Source: Colwellia ponticola
Lineage (GTDB): Bacteria; Pseudomonadota; Gammaproteobacteria; Enterobacterales; Alteromonadaceae
Direction of reading: 5' to 3'
Assembly: GCF_005885605.1 (NCBI RefSeq)
Contig: NZ_SZVP01000002.1
Coordinates: 248,001-312,000 of the forward strand
Length of the DNA: 64,000 bases
The notes below the pieces were generated by a model. The model saw nothing but the letters and a program-made list of their open reading frames with translations, did no database searches and had not been told where the DNA came from. Position 1 is the stretch's first letter; each line of letters opens with the position of its first letter. This document shows positions 47,322 through 56,789 of the stretch, one piece after another. The position numbers and the translations under genes were made by a program.

Positions 47322-48056
47322 ATGAAAAAAACAATTACTGCTATAACCGCAGCCTCAACTTTGCTAATGGGTTTAACAGCTGTAGGTCAAACTGCTCATG
47401 CCGCTACCTTTAGCTCTACTAAAGTTGAAGTATTATATGGTCAAAACTATGCGCGTGGCTTTAACGGCGCAGATAAAGATGAAGCTATTTTTACCATTGC
47501 CAATGCTACAGGTTTTACTTGGGGTGATAGCTACTTTTTCGCTGATGTTACCGGTATTAACGATGATGAAAACACTGGTGGTACTCACTTAGAGTTCAGC
47601 ACTCGTTACAATGTTTGGAAAGCTGCCGATGGCGGCATCGTCAAAGGCGCTTATGGTATTGCACAAGCCGATATCACTTCTAATAAGTTTGTAAGTAAAA
47701 TAGTACCTATGGGTGGTGCCAGTTTAGACTGGGCTGTACCAGGCTTTAAATTTTTCAAAACACATCTACAATATCGTGATGATCCAACATTAGATGGTAG
47801 CTCTGTACAATTTAACCTAGTGTGGAACAGCTCATTTAAACTAGGTGAAGAAGATTTCTCTTTCGAAGGTTTCGCTGACTGGACTTCAGGTGAAGGAACA
47901 GGAAATAAAGCAAACTTCCTGATGCAACCACAATTGTTATGGCATGTTAATAAAAGTGTGGCAGTAGGTATTGAGTATCAATACTGGAAAAACCGTCTAG
48001 GTATTGATGGTCGTGATGAATCAGTGCCACAAATCATGGCACGTTGGACTTTTTAA
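47322..48056 (+). CDS. Tsx-like nucleoside-specific outer-membrane channel
   Basis: 244 residues with a signal peptide ending at TAHAA. The rest is a beta-barrel of the Tsx/channel_Tsx family: VEVLYGQNYARGFNGADKDEAIFTI, GDSYFFADVTGINDD, and the terminal outer-membrane signature MARWTF. E. coli Tsx passes nucleosides; this shorter relative sits 30 bases before an NCS2 purine permease, so it probably admits purine bases or nucleosides through the outer membrane. The pair is transcribed from a promoter with TTGTnnACAA operators far upstream. Confidence 0.9.
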   Translation: MKKTITAITAASTLLMGLTAVGQTAHAATFSSTKVEVLYGQNYARGFNGADKDEAIFTIANATGFTWGDSYFFADVTGINDDENTGGTHLEFSTRYNVWKAADGGIVKGAYGIAQADITSNKFVSKIVPMGGASLDWAVPGFKFFKTHLQYRDDPTLDGSSVQFNLVWNSSFKLGEEDFSFEGFADWTSGEGTGNKANFLMQPQLLWHVNKSVAVGIEYQYWKNRLGIDGRDESVPQIMARWTF

Positions 48057-48086
48057 TAATCCATTCATCTAACCTAGGAGATTTAA

Positions 48087-49436
48087 ATGTCTAACTTATC
48101 TGTGGGTACGCCCGAGCAGTGCAAAGATCCAGACTATATGCCACCGTTGGGTATAGCGATACCTCTTGGCATTCAACACGTTTTAGCTATGTTTGTAGCT
48201 AACATAACCCCTGCTATTATTATTGCCGGTGCAGCTGGCTTTGGCTTTGGTTCTAATTCACCAGACTTCCCAATGATGCTATACATGATGCAAATGTGTA
48301 TGTTATTGGCTGGTGCAACAACTTTGTTACAAACGATAGGCGTAGGTTCAATCGGATCACGTTTACCCATAGTACAGGGCACAAGTTTCGCGTTCATCCC
48401 AATTTTAATTCCATTAGTTGCTGGTAAAGGCGTTGAAGGAATGGCTGCTGTTACCGGTGGTATACTAGTGGGTGGTTTGTTCCAAGCGGCTTTGGGTCCA
48501 TTAGTTGGTCGTTTACGTTTTGCTTTACCCCCGTTAGTAACTGGGTTGATTGTAACCATGATCGGTCTGTCGTTATTAAAAGTAGGTATTCAATACGCCG
48601 CTGGTGGCGTACCTGCTATCGGTACTGAAGAATATGGTTCGTTACAAAACTGGGGTGTCGCTTTTGTGGTTATATTGGTTACCCTTGGCTTGAAATTTTT
48701 CACTAAAGGCTTCTTATCAGTATCGTCTATCTTACTAGGTTTAATGGCCGGTTATGCCGTCGCTTACGGCTTAGGTATGGTTAACTTTGATAACGTAGGT
48801 CGAGCTGCTGTTTTTGCTGCACCTGAAGTGTTTCCTTTTGGCATAGAGTTCACTGTTGCTGCGGTACTTGGTATTACGTTAATGTCGTTTATCTCCGCTA
48901 TTGAAACCGTTGGTGATGTATCAGGTGTAACTAAAGGTGGTGCAGATAGAGAAGCAACCGATACTGAAATTAAAGGCGCAACTTACGCTGATGGTTTAGG
49001 TTCATCTTTCTCAGCAATCTTTGGTGGTTTACCTAACACTTCGTTTTCACAAAACGTTGGCTTAATTGCCATGACTCGAGTGATGAGTCGCCATGTAGCG
49101 ACTATTGGTGCGATATTCCTAATCGTATGTGGATTTATTCCTAAAGTCGGTGCGGTTATTTCAACGATTCCAATTGAAGTATTAGGCGGTGGTGTTATTT
49201 TAATGTTTGGTATGGTGGCGTCTTCTGGTGTGAAAATGCTAGCTGATGTTAATTGGACCAGTCGTAATATGGTTATCTTTGCGATATCGCTTTCATTAGG
49301 CTTTGGCTTAATGCTTGAACCAGGCGCTTTACAGCATATGCCGAGTACTGCGAAAGCATTGATTGGCTCAGGTTTATTACCTGCTGCGTTCTTGGCAATT
49401 ATCCTTAACTTGATAGTGCCGGACGAAGAAGACTAA
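48087..49436 (+). CDS. NCS2 purine (xanthine/urate) permease
   Basis: 449 residues, about 14 membrane segments. LPIVQGTSFAFIPI marks TM3. The essential TM8 Glu is in SAIETVGDVSG, and the NAT motif is SQNVGLIAMTRVMSR, whose Gln-Asn indicates purines rather than uracil. AGGAG precedes ATG 48087. With the Tsx-like porin it forms a two-membrane uptake pair. Sequence style is that of UacT/PbuX-like urate or xanthine symporters, but the exact substrate is unresolved. Confidence 0.92.
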   Translation: MSNLSVGTPEQCKDPDYMPPLGIAIPLGIQHVLAMFVANITPAIIIAGAAGFGFGSNSPDFPMMLYMMQMCMLLAGATTLLQTIGVGSIGSRLPIVQGTSFAFIPILIPLVAGKGVEGMAAVTGGILVGGLFQAALGPLVGRLRFALPPLVTGLIVTMIGLSLLKVGIQYAAGGVPAIGTEEYGSLQNWGVAFVVILVTLGLKFFTKGFLSVSSILLGLMAGYAVAYGLGMVNFDNVGRAAVFAAPEVFPFGIEFTVAAVLGITLMSFISAIETVGDVSGVTKGGADREATDTEIKGATYADGLGSSFSAIFGGLPNTSFSQNVGLIAMTRVMSRHVATIGAIFLIVCGFIPKVGAVISTIPIEVLGGGVILMFGMVASSGVKMLADVNWTSRNMVIFAISLSLGFGLMLEPGALQHMPSTAKALIGSGLLPAAFLAIILNLIVPDEED

Positions 49437-49790
49437 CTAAAAATATAATCAGTTTAGCGATAACTAGTTCAGCATAATGAGCTAGTTATCGCTTCATCAG
49501 TTGCCTATAACCAGTATAAATTAAGATTCAGAAAATACTGCTTTTTGACCGCAATGGTTAATGAGCATACTCATTTTAGAGTAGTCAAATAGACTAATTC
49601 AGTTAACTATAGCTTCTTGCCAACTTACATCACAGTATAAAGCACAAGTCGTACTACTCTTACTTAGTAAGTAGTTACTATTAACTGTGTTTGAAATATG
49701 AGTGAAATTATATTTTAGTGTTTGGTATTTATCATTCACGTCCAGAGTAACCTTTACTCACCCGTTTTAAATTTAACAGAAAGGAAGAGC
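49437..49790. other. Intergenic region between permease and allA
   Basis: A hairpin AGCGATAACTAG/CTAGTTATCGCT (49456-49492) ends the permease transcript, without a clear T tract. A small palindrome AATGAGCATACTCATT lies at 49559-49574. The allA-puuE promoter must be in the remaining part; I see no clear operator. Confidence 0.55.
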
Positions 49791-50300
49791 ATGAAACCGC
49801 TTAAACTAGTTGCACAGCCCTTAACTAAAGAGGCATTTACCCAGTTTGGTGATGTAATAGAAGTCGACAACGCCACGCATTTTAGTATTAATGAAGGTGG
49901 TGTAGAAAGATATCACGACTTAGCTGACGTACAGATTGATGTAGAGTCAGGTGGCAAAGCGATTATTAGCTATTTTAAAATTAATGAAGCAAAAACATTC
50001 CCGCATAGCTTCAATTTAATTGAGCGACACCCTAAAGCTAGCCAAGCATTCATTCCTATGTTTGATGCGCCTGTTGTTATTGTGGTTGCCCCTAAAGGTG
50101 AAACTGTTACTGGTGCTGATTTAAAAGCATTCGTTACTAACGGCAAGCAAGGTTTTAACTTCCATACTGGCGTATGGCATATGCCACTAGTATCAGAAGT
50201 AAAAGACCGTCTATTTGTCGTTGTCGATAGATCAGGCCCGGGTGATAACTGTGATGAATATATTATTGAAAACGAAACTATTGAGTTGATACTACCATGA
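49791..50300 (+). CDS. allA: Ureidoglycolate lyase (ureidoglycolate hydrolase family)
   Basis: 169 residues from ATG 49791, which has AAGGAAGAG in front; an in-frame ATG at 49722 has no site and adds unrelated residues. The AllA cupin fold is recognisable: LTKEAFTQFGDVIEV, ISYFKINEAKTFPHSFNLIERHP, FIPMFDAPVVIVVAPKG and NFHTGVWHMPL, with His residues lining the site. It releases glyoxylate and urea from ureidoglycolate. Its stop overlaps the puuE start by four bases (ATGA), so the two are one unit. Confidence 0.93.
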   Translation: MKPLKLVAQPLTKEAFTQFGDVIEVDNATHFSINEGGVERYHDLADVQIDVESGGKAIISYFKINEAKTFPHSFNLIERHPKASQAFIPMFDAPVVIVVAPKGETVTGADLKAFVTNGKQGFNFHTGVWHMPLVSEVKDRLFVVVDRSGPGDNCDEYIIENETIELILP

Positions 50301-51217
50301 GCAAAGTAAACATGAATGATTACCCTAGAGATATGAAAGGCTATGGCCAAGAAACGCCAAAAGTAACTTGGCCTAACAAAGCAAAAGTAGCCGTTCAATT
50401 TGTTATTAACTATGAAGAAGGTGCAGAAAACTGCATTCTACATGGTGATGCAGCGTCTGAAACTTTCTTATCAGAAATAATAGGTGCACAACCTTTTGTT
50501 AATGAACGCCATATGAACATGGAGTCTTTCTATGAATTTGGTAGTAGAGCTGGCTTTTGGCGTTTACATAAACTGTTTACTGATCGCGACTTACCCGTAA
50601 CAGTATTTGGCGTAGCTATGGCAATGCAACGTAACCCAGAAGCCGTTAACGCTATGTTAAAAGCTGATTGGGAAATTGCTAGTCACGGTTACCGTTGGAT
50701 TGATTACCAAAAAGTATCTATTGAAACAGAACGTGAGCATTTAAAAAAGGCTATTGCTATTCATGAAGAAATGACCGGTGAAAAGCCTAAAGGCTGGTAC
50801 CTTGGTCGCATGAGTGAAAATACTCGTCAACTTGTTATTGACGAAGGCTCTTTTTTATATGATGCAGATAGCTATGCTGATGACTTACCTTACTATGTTG
50901 AAGGTAATGAAAAACCACATTTAATTGTGCCTTACACGCTTGATATTAATGACATGCGTTTTGCAAGCCCACAAGGCTTTAACTCAGGTGATCAATTCTT
51001 TAGCTACTTAAAAGACTCTTTTGATACCTTATATGCTGAAGGTGCAGATGCGCCTAAAATGATGTCTATTGGTTTACATTGTCGCATTATTGGCCGCCCA
51101 GGTCGTTTTGCAAGCTTAGTTAGATTCCTTGACTACATTGAGCAATTTGATGATGTTTGGGTATGTAGAAGACAAGATATTGCTGAACATTGGTTAAAGC
51201 ATCACAAACCAAGTTAA
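50297..51217 (+). CDS. puuE: Allantoinase, PuuE type (polysaccharide-deacetylase fold)
   Basis: 306 residues. The N-terminus YPRDMKGYGQETPKVTWPNKAKVAVQFVINYEEGAE is the PuuE signature; the NodB-like barrel has EFGSRAGFWRLHKLF, EIASHGYRWIDYQ, and GWYLGRMSENTRQL. PuuE hydrolyses allantoin to allantoate without tightly bound metal, unlike dihydroorotase-like AllB. It is co-translated with allA. A hairpin follows at 51242. Allantoate amidohydrolase is not in the window and must be encoded elsewhere. Confidence 0.94.
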   Translation: MSKVNMNDYPRDMKGYGQETPKVTWPNKAKVAVQFVINYEEGAENCILHGDAASETFLSEIIGAQPFVNERHMNMESFYEFGSRAGFWRLHKLFTDRDLPVTVFGVAMAMQRNPEAVNAMLKADWEIASHGYRWIDYQKVSIETEREHLKKAIAIHEEMTGEKPKGWYLGRMSENTRQLVIDEGSFLYDADSYADDLPYYVEGNEKPHLIVPYTLDINDMRFASPQGFNSGDQFFSYLKDSFDTLYAEGADAPKMMSIGLHCRIIGRPGRFASLVRFLDYIEQFDDVWVCRRQDIAEHWLKHHKPS

Positions 51218-51529
51218 TAGCCGGATAGCTGTTAATAAAAAGGCTTAAATACTATGTTTATCTATTATTTAAGCCGCTATGTTTCAATGGAGTGAATACC
51301 GTAATAACGATGTTAAACCGGTATTGATTTAGTGCTAAGGCATTTTCTTTACTATGAACTTGCTCTACAAAGATCATTTGTTGGTAACTAGGGTTTAACA
51401 TACGTTATATTTTATCGAAAATTACTGTCGTTATGTTTTTGTAGTTTTCGATAAATTTTATATCGCAACAGCATTTTTAGTTAACCGGTATTATAGTTTA
51501 ACTACCTCCATGTGAAAGAGTAGCAATAT
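51218..51529. other. Intergenic region with two hairpins
   Basis: GGCTTAAATA/TATTTAAGCC (51242-51275) is placed to end the allA-puuE transcript. A longer inverted repeat pairs TTTATCGAAAATTAC with GTAGTTTTCGATAAA (51411-51455), 15 bp with one mismatch, upstream of the chemoreceptor gene; it may be an operator or leader hairpin. Confidence 0.6.
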
Positions 51530-53149
51530 ATGTCATTTAATATCTTACGAAAATTACAGCTAATGGCACTAGCCATTATGATTTTGTTTACAGTAGTTAT
51601 TTTAATTATTCGTGCCAATAGCAATGTGATCGCTAATGACTTTGATGTTTTCTATAAAAAAAATTACCAAGTATCTTTGCAGTTTGAGCGTGTAAAAGAA
51701 GTACAGCTTGATACAATGCTTAATATTAGAGGACTGCAGATAAGTTATTTGCTTTCACTTAATGATCAAACCCAAGACTACCTAACAGCCATTAAAAATA
51801 ATGAGCAGTTAACACCCCAATTACTTGAAATTATGGCTGAACACTTTTCTGGTCAGTCAGATGAATTAAATAAATTAAAACGCCTTAGCTTAGATTTTCA
51901 AAATAAAGCCGCTCAGTTTGTTTCAGCAATGAGCAATGCGCCAGATAACAAAGCGCCATTTCCCGTCTATAAAGCTTTTACCATCTCTTATGATGACTTA
52001 AGTTTATTTCTAAGTGAGTTTAAAGAACAAGTCAGTGCTTCTGCTGAGAACACACGCGAATCAATTGTTAGTAATATTAATTACAGTACCCTGGTATTTT
52101 ATATTGGTATTATCATTGCGGTGATTGTTTCACTGCTGTTAAGCTTCCTTATCGCCAAAAGAATAAGTACCGGTATCCGTAATGTTCGAGATACCGCGGG
52201 AAAAATGGCTGAGGGTTCTTTGCTAGAAAAAGCGACGGTTAACAGTAACGATGAAGTATTAGAGCTAAGTGATGCCCTTAACCATACCATCGATAGTATT
52301 AAAGAAACGATTATTGCTATTAGTGAGTCTGGTCATTTAGTTAATAAAAACAGCAATGATATTATTGGCTTAAACGAAGACATGTCAGAAAGTACTGACG
52401 CTATCACTGACAATACTAACTTAGTGGCAACTGCCATTGAAGAAATGTCGTTAACTAGTGATAGTATTGCTAAAAGTACGACAGAATCGGCAAGCTTCAC
52501 CTCAGAAATTCAAGCCCTAACCGCGCAGGGTTTAGAGTCTTCGAACCAATCCGTCCAAGAGATTAACTCATTAATCAATTCTCTAAATGTTTCTGCCAAT
52601 GTAGTAGAGCAACTTAAATCTGAGACCTCTAATATTGAACAAATCCTTGACGTGATTCGAGGTATTTCTGAGCAAACTAACTTACTGGCCTTAAATGCAG
52701 CTATTGAAGCGGCCAGAGCAGGCGAACAAGGTCGTGGTTTTGCTGTTGTTGCTGATGAAGTGAGAGGTTTAGCACAGCGCTCACAAGTATCAGTTAATGA
52801 AATTGAAAGCTTACTAGGTAACCTAACGCAAGCGGGTGATGAAGCGGTTAAGAAAATGTTTGAAAGCTCAGATACTGCCAAATCACTACAAGAAAAAGTA
52901 GCCCAAAGTAATAACTTAGTTGAAGAGATACAAGTTAAAATCGATCTCGTTAATGAACAATCCCATCAAATTGCAACTGCCGCCGAAGAGCAAAGTGTTG
53001 TGGTATTAGAAATTAGTACAAATATGCATAATATCAAAACATTAGTTGAAGGTAACGTTATGTTAGTTAATCAATCAAAGGAGAAAAGTTGTGAAATGAA
53101 CCAAGCAAGTCAGCAAGTGCAAGACAAAGTTAACTATTTTAAATACTAA
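51530..53149 (+). CDS. Methyl-accepting chemotaxis protein with small helical sensor domain
   Basis: 539 residues. TM1 is at about 11-29 and TM2 at about 187-207; between them lies an all-helical periplasmic domain of about 155 residues (four-helix-bundle type: [19 protein letters not shown]). HAMP is [19 protein letters not shown]. The signalling tip is [20 protein letters not shown]. It lies between puuE and a purine-type permease on the same strand, so a purine or breakdown product is the likely attractant; this is inferred only from position. Confidence 0.92.
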   Translation: MSFNILRKLQLMALAIMILFTVVILIIRANSNVIANDFDVFYKKNYQVSLQFERVKEVQLDTMLNIRGLQISYLLSLNDQTQDYLTAIKNNEQLTPQLLEIMAEHFSGQSDELNKLKRLSLDFQNKAAQFVSAMSNAPDNKAPFPVYKAFTISYDDLSLFLSEFKEQVSASAENTRESIVSNINYSTLVFYIGIIIAVIVSLLLSFLIAKRISTGIRNVRDTAGKMAEGSLLEKATVNSNDEVLELSDALNHTIDSIKETIIAISESGHLVNKNSNDIIGLNEDMSESTDAITDNTNLVATAIEEMSLTSDSIAKSTTESASFTSEIQALTAQGLESSNQSVQEINSLINSLNVSANVVEQLKSETSNIEQILDVIRGISEQTNLLALNAAIEAARAGEQGRGFAVVADEVRGLAQRSQVSVNEIESLLGNLTQAGDEAVKKMFESSDTAKSLQEKVAQSNNLVEEIQVKIDLVNEQSHQIATAAEEQSVVVLEISTNMHNIKTLVEGNVMLVNQSKEKSCEMNQASQQVQDKVNYFKY

Positions 53150-53316
53150 GAAAAAGCTTACTTTGCTTGTCCAAAAGTAATTATCTTAGGTAATAAAAGG
53201 CCTGAAGATAGACTCACTCGCAGCTTAACTTATTGTTGGGCTATTGAAGTTAAATTCGTTGTTTCTAACCAATATAATTATAATAAATAAATAAATAAAG
53301 TCAGGATAATTTTTTA

Positions 53317-54675
53317 ATGAAAAGCACTAATACCAGCAAGTCTGTATTCGACTTCTACGGCAAACCATCATTCTTAAAGGCTTTGCCTTTGTCTCTACAG
53401 CATATACTAGCAATGATTATGGGTACTGTTACGGTACCAATTATTGTCATTGGCACCGTAGATGGTTCACTAGCAGAAAAAATGGCCTTAATTCAAATTG
53501 CACTTGTCGCCTCAGCATTATCAACGTTATTACAACTTTACACTATAGGTAAATTAGGGGCTAAATTACCCGCCATATTCGGCGTAGGTTTTGCTTATGT
53601 ACCTACACTTACCGCTATTGGCGCTCAATACGGGCTAAGTGGTATTCTTGGCGCACAATTAATCGGTGGCATTGTCATGATGATTGTAGGGCTGTTTATC
53701 AAACGTATTCGTTATTTATTTCCACCCGTTGTTGCCGGTACTGTGGTTCTGGTCATTGGTCTTTCGCTTTATGATATTGCCGTAAATTACATGGCTGGTG
53801 GCGTTGGTAGCCCTAACTTAGGTTCAATGGAAAACTGGGCCGTTTCTCTTGTGACCTTACTCGTTGTTTTGTTAGTGTCACAATTTGCTACTGGCTTTTT
53901 AAAATTAGCCTCAATCATTTGTGGTATCGGCGCTGGTTACTTACTTTCTATGTACTTTGGTATGGTTGACTTTAGCCCTGTCGGTGCGGCGCCTTGGTTT
54001 AGTACACCAACATTTTTAGAATACGGTTTAGAGTTTCATGCCGCTGCCATTATTTCTATGGTCATTATTTGTGTGATCAACTCAGTACAAACTATTGGTG
54101 ATTTATCAGCGACTACCGTTGGTGGTATGGATCGCGAGTTAAGCGATAAAGAATTATTTGGTGGTTTACTAGGTAATGGTCTATGTACTGCGACAAGTTC
54201 ATTATTTGGTGGTTTACCAACATCGTCTTATAGCCAAAATGTCGGTATTGTTGCAATGACTAAAGTCATTAGTCGTTATGTACTTGCCTTAGCTGCTATC
54301 TTTATGCTGATTGCGGGTTTCATTCCAAAATTTGGCGCAATCATGACAACAATACCATTCCCGGTATTAGGTGGAGCAACGATTATCGTTTTCGGTATGA
54401 TCACTATGACGGGTGTGCAGTTAATTACCAAAGACGAAATGTCATCACGTAATGTGACTATCGTAAGTTTATCTCTTGCGTTAAGTATGGGTATTTATGC
54501 GGTGCCAGATTCTATTGCACAATTACCAGACGTACTTAACCTTGTTATTGGTGGTTCTCCTATTGTTGTTGCTACTTTTATCTCTTTTACCTTGAATTTA
54601 TTGCTACCAAAGAAAACTTTGGCAGACGAAGAGCACGAGCGTCGTCAAACTGAAATTCAAATGAACGAAGCGTAA
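53317..54675 (+). CDS. NCS2 permease with Gln at the TM8 Glu position
   Basis: 452 residues, about 14 membrane segments. The NAT motif is YSQNVGIVAMTKVISR. The TM8 block reads INSVQTIGDLSAT where the two other NCS2 proteins in this window have IET/IES before GD; the Glu that is essential for substrate and proton binding in characterised members is Gln here. The rest of the protein is intact. It may have a different substrate, or transport without the usual proton coupling. It sits within the purine block, between the chemoreceptor and UspA genes. Confidence 0.88.
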   Translation: MKSTNTSKSVFDFYGKPSFLKALPLSLQHILAMIMGTVTVPIIVIGTVDGSLAEKMALIQIALVASALSTLLQLYTIGKLGAKLPAIFGVGFAYVPTLTAIGAQYGLSGILGAQLIGGIVMMIVGLFIKRIRYLFPPVVAGTVVLVIGLSLYDIAVNYMAGGVGSPNLGSMENWAVSLVTLLVVLLVSQFATGFLKLASIICGIGAGYLLSMYFGMVDFSPVGAAPWFSTPTFLEYGLEFHAAAIISMVIICVINSVQTIGDLSATTVGGMDRELSDKELFGGLLGNGLCTATSSLFGGLPTSSYSQNVGIVAMTKVISRYVLALAAIFMLIAGFIPKFGAIMTTIPFPVLGGATIIVFGMITMTGVQLITKDEMSSRNVTIVSLSLALSMGIYAVPDSIAQLPDVLNLVIGGSPIVVATFISFTLNLLLPKKTLADEEHERRQTEIQMNEA

Positions 54676-54702
54676 TAGATAGTCTAATAGCTTAATGATA
54701 AA

Positions 54703-54718
54703 GGGGGGATATCCCCCC
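54703..54718. terminator. Six-G/six-C palindrome after permease
   Basis: GGGGGGATATCCCCCC, a perfect 16-bp palindrome 28 bases after the stop, with TAGTTAAG following. It can form a very stable short hairpin but lacks a T tract. Confidence 0.5.
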
Positions 54719-54932
54719 TAGTTAAGTATTATCTACTGATAGTACGTAAATGATACAAGCCGTTAAATAAAACAACATGAGAGCGCTATTTTTGATCTAG
54801 CGCATCGTTTACCGCGTTAAAGGCGCTTATCATAGCGGCACAAGTTTATGATAACGCTACATAAGTAAATAATAATAATAAACAACATATTGAAACAATC
54901 TCAATGTGTGTAAATAAAGAGAATTAATTATA

Positions 54933-55343
54933 ATGAATCTAAATATATTAATGCCAATAGATGGTACAGACGACTGTAAAAAAACACTACAAGTATTAAA
55001 AAACATGTATAACCCTGAAACGACTCAGGTGACACTAATGTATGTTAATACAACGCTACTTTACGCGGGTGCGGATTTAAGTGAAGATAAAATAAGACGT
55101 TCAAAATTAAAGAGTCAAGGTATGTTAGATGATGCCGCTGAATTTATTGCTGAGTTTAAACCGACAGAATTTTACACTGTAGGTTATGCTTGCGAACAAA
55201 TTTTGAAAAAATCAAAAGAGAATTTTGACTTGATCATTATGTCTAAAAGAGGGCAAAGTGCATTGAACCGTATTCTTCTTGGCTCGGTAACATCGAAAGT
55301 TGTTCATAACTCTGCAGTGAGCGTACTAGTGGTACCTCGTTAG
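54933..55343 (+). CDS. Universal stress protein (UspA family), single domain
   Basis: 136 residues. LNILMPIDGTDDC is the first strand. The ATP-binding pattern is IIMSKRGQSALNRILLGSVTSKVVHNSAVSVLVV, matching G-2x-G-9x-G(S/T) with RGQSA in place of the usual GxxGxxG start. It is soluble and probably binds nucleotide. It ends at a strong terminator. A two-domain relative lies at 56790 on the other strand, so the region has a stress-protein theme next to purine transport. Confidence 0.88.
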   Translation: MNLNILMPIDGTDDCKKTLQVLKNMYNPETTQVTLMYVNTTLLYAGADLSEDKIRRSKLKSQGMLDDAAEFIAEFKPTEFYTVGYACEQILKKSKENFDLIIMSKRGQSALNRILLGSVTSKVVHNSAVSVLVVPR

Positions 55344-55425
55344 TTAACGCTGTTGTAGTGTCTACTGTAACTTAACACAGAGATAAGCAGACACCACTAA
55401 GCTAACGATGCTTAGCTATAAAATA

Positions 55426-55454
55426 AAAAACACCGGCAGTTAGCCGGTGTTTTT
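55426..55454. terminator. Intrinsic terminator
   Basis: AAAAACACCGGC, 5-base loop, GCCGGTGTTTTT, between the convergent UspA and MFS genes. Confidence 0.92.
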
Positions 55455-55591
55455 GTTTGTGCTGGTTAATACAGCTCTGAGTTGAAAATATAAATGACGA
55501 TCGGATAGTTCGATCTTCGTCATACAGACCCTGAAATAAATTTAGGGTGACGGTGTTAGTCGCCCTTTAGGTCGATGCTTGTCTCGACACA

Positions 55592-56785
55592 TTATATTTT
55601 TTCTGGAACAATGTTTTTAGTGGTAGCATTAGGTAAAAACAGCGCGATGATTACCATGCTTAAACTTAATAAGGTTAAAAAAGTAAATGGCCAGGCAAAG
55701 CTTTGTGTTATATCACGACCGATACCAATAAGTGATGGCATGATCCCACCTAATAGATAGCCAAAAAATGACATCATTGACGAAAGTTGCGAAGCCGCGT
55801 GTGGTGAGTCAGTCTCTAAAACGGGCAGGGCTAGTGCCAGTGCAAAAGTACCTGAGGTTGTTATGCCTAAGAGTGGCAGCACGATAAGAGGGTACCATTG
55901 CGGTGACCAAGTAAGACTTAATAACAGCAAGGTAGAGCTCATGGTTACACCAGCGATTAACTTTCTTCTATCGGCCACACGTGTTGATAGTAACGGGATA
56001 ACTAAAGCACCTATCATTCCTGAGCCCATAAAAGCGCCAGCAAATATACTCGCTTGATCCGTACTAAAACCTACCTGCTCATAATGCGCAACTATCCAGG
56101 TTGATAACGCATAAAATATTCCTGCTTGAGCAGCAAAAAATAGCGTCAGTAACCAGGCTTTAAGTGAACGTAACGGCACCTTTTGATGGTTAAGCAATGT
56201 TGATACTTTACCGGTAGCTTTAGGCAAAAATACCGCTAAGACAATAAAAGCTACTACCGCTAAAACGCCCCAAATAGCTAAGCCGAAGTGCCAAGCACCA
56301 CCACTCACGTTTATAATAGGGATGGTTAACGCCACAGCTATTGATGCGCCCAATGAAATACTGACCGAATAAATGGCGACAGCACTAGCCATTTTATTAG
56401 CAAAATGCTGTTTAATAAATCCAGACATTAATGGACCAGCAATGGCAATGGCGCTGCCGGCAATAAACGCAGAAGTTAACAGTATGGTAAAACTAGATTG
56501 GCTGAAGTAGCGTAATAAAAAAGCCAGCGTTAGTATTGCCATGGTGGCCGTTAGCGTCGTTTCTTGTCCCCATTTACGCGCAAGCATCGGTGCTAGGGGA
56601 GCAAATAACCCCATCAATAAAACAGGAATGGTAGTAATTAAGCCAGCACTAGCGCGGCTAATAGATAGCTCTTCAACAATACGCTCCATTACAGGAGCAA
56701 TAGAGGTCAGAGCAGGGCGTAAGTTAATAGAGATAAGTATAAGGACTAGCCAAAAAAGGCTAGCCCTTAAAGTCGTTGAACTCAA
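55592..56785 (-). CDS. MFS transporter, CynX/NimT family
   Basis: 397 residues from TTG 56785, which follows AAAGG by 8 bases and lies 4 bases after the stop of the upstream Usp gene; an in-frame TTG at 56806 is inside that gene. Twelve hydrophobic segments. The CynX/NimT opening is ISINLRPALTSIAPVMERIVEELSIS, and LPVLETDSPHAASQLSSMMSFFGYLLGG is the TM10-11 block. The family includes cyanate and nitroimidazole transporters; the substrate here is unknown. Coupling to a stress protein is unusual. Confidence 0.87.
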   Translation of the reverse strand: MSSTTLRASLFWLVLILISINLRPALTSIAPVMERIVEELSISRASAGLITTIPVLLMGLFAPLAPMLARKWGQETTLTATMAILTLAFLLRYFSQSSFTILLTSAFIAGSAIAIAGPLMSGFIKQHFANKMASAVAIYSVSISLGASIAVALTIPIINVSGGAWHFGLAIWGVLAVVAFIVLAVFLPKATGKVSTLLNHQKVPLRSLKAWLLTLFFAAQAGIFYALSTWIVAHYEQVGFSTDQASIFAGAFMGSGMIGALVIPLLSTRVADRRKLIAGVTMSSTLLLLSLTWSPQWYPLIVLPLLGITTSGTFALALALPVLETDSPHAASQLSSMMSFFGYLLGGIMPSLIGIGRDITQSFAWPFTFLTLLSLSMVIIALFLPNATTKNIVPEKI

Positions 56786-56789
56786 GTTA

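Noticed and set aside
55466..55552. Element-like fragment TTAATACAGCTCTGAGTTG and hairpin CGTCA...ACCCT/AGGGT...TGACG
   Set aside because: The first part matches the inner end of copy B, but only about 19 bases are left and no second end is present. The hairpin looks like a common extragenic repeat, but only one copy is visible, so no family can be shown from this window.
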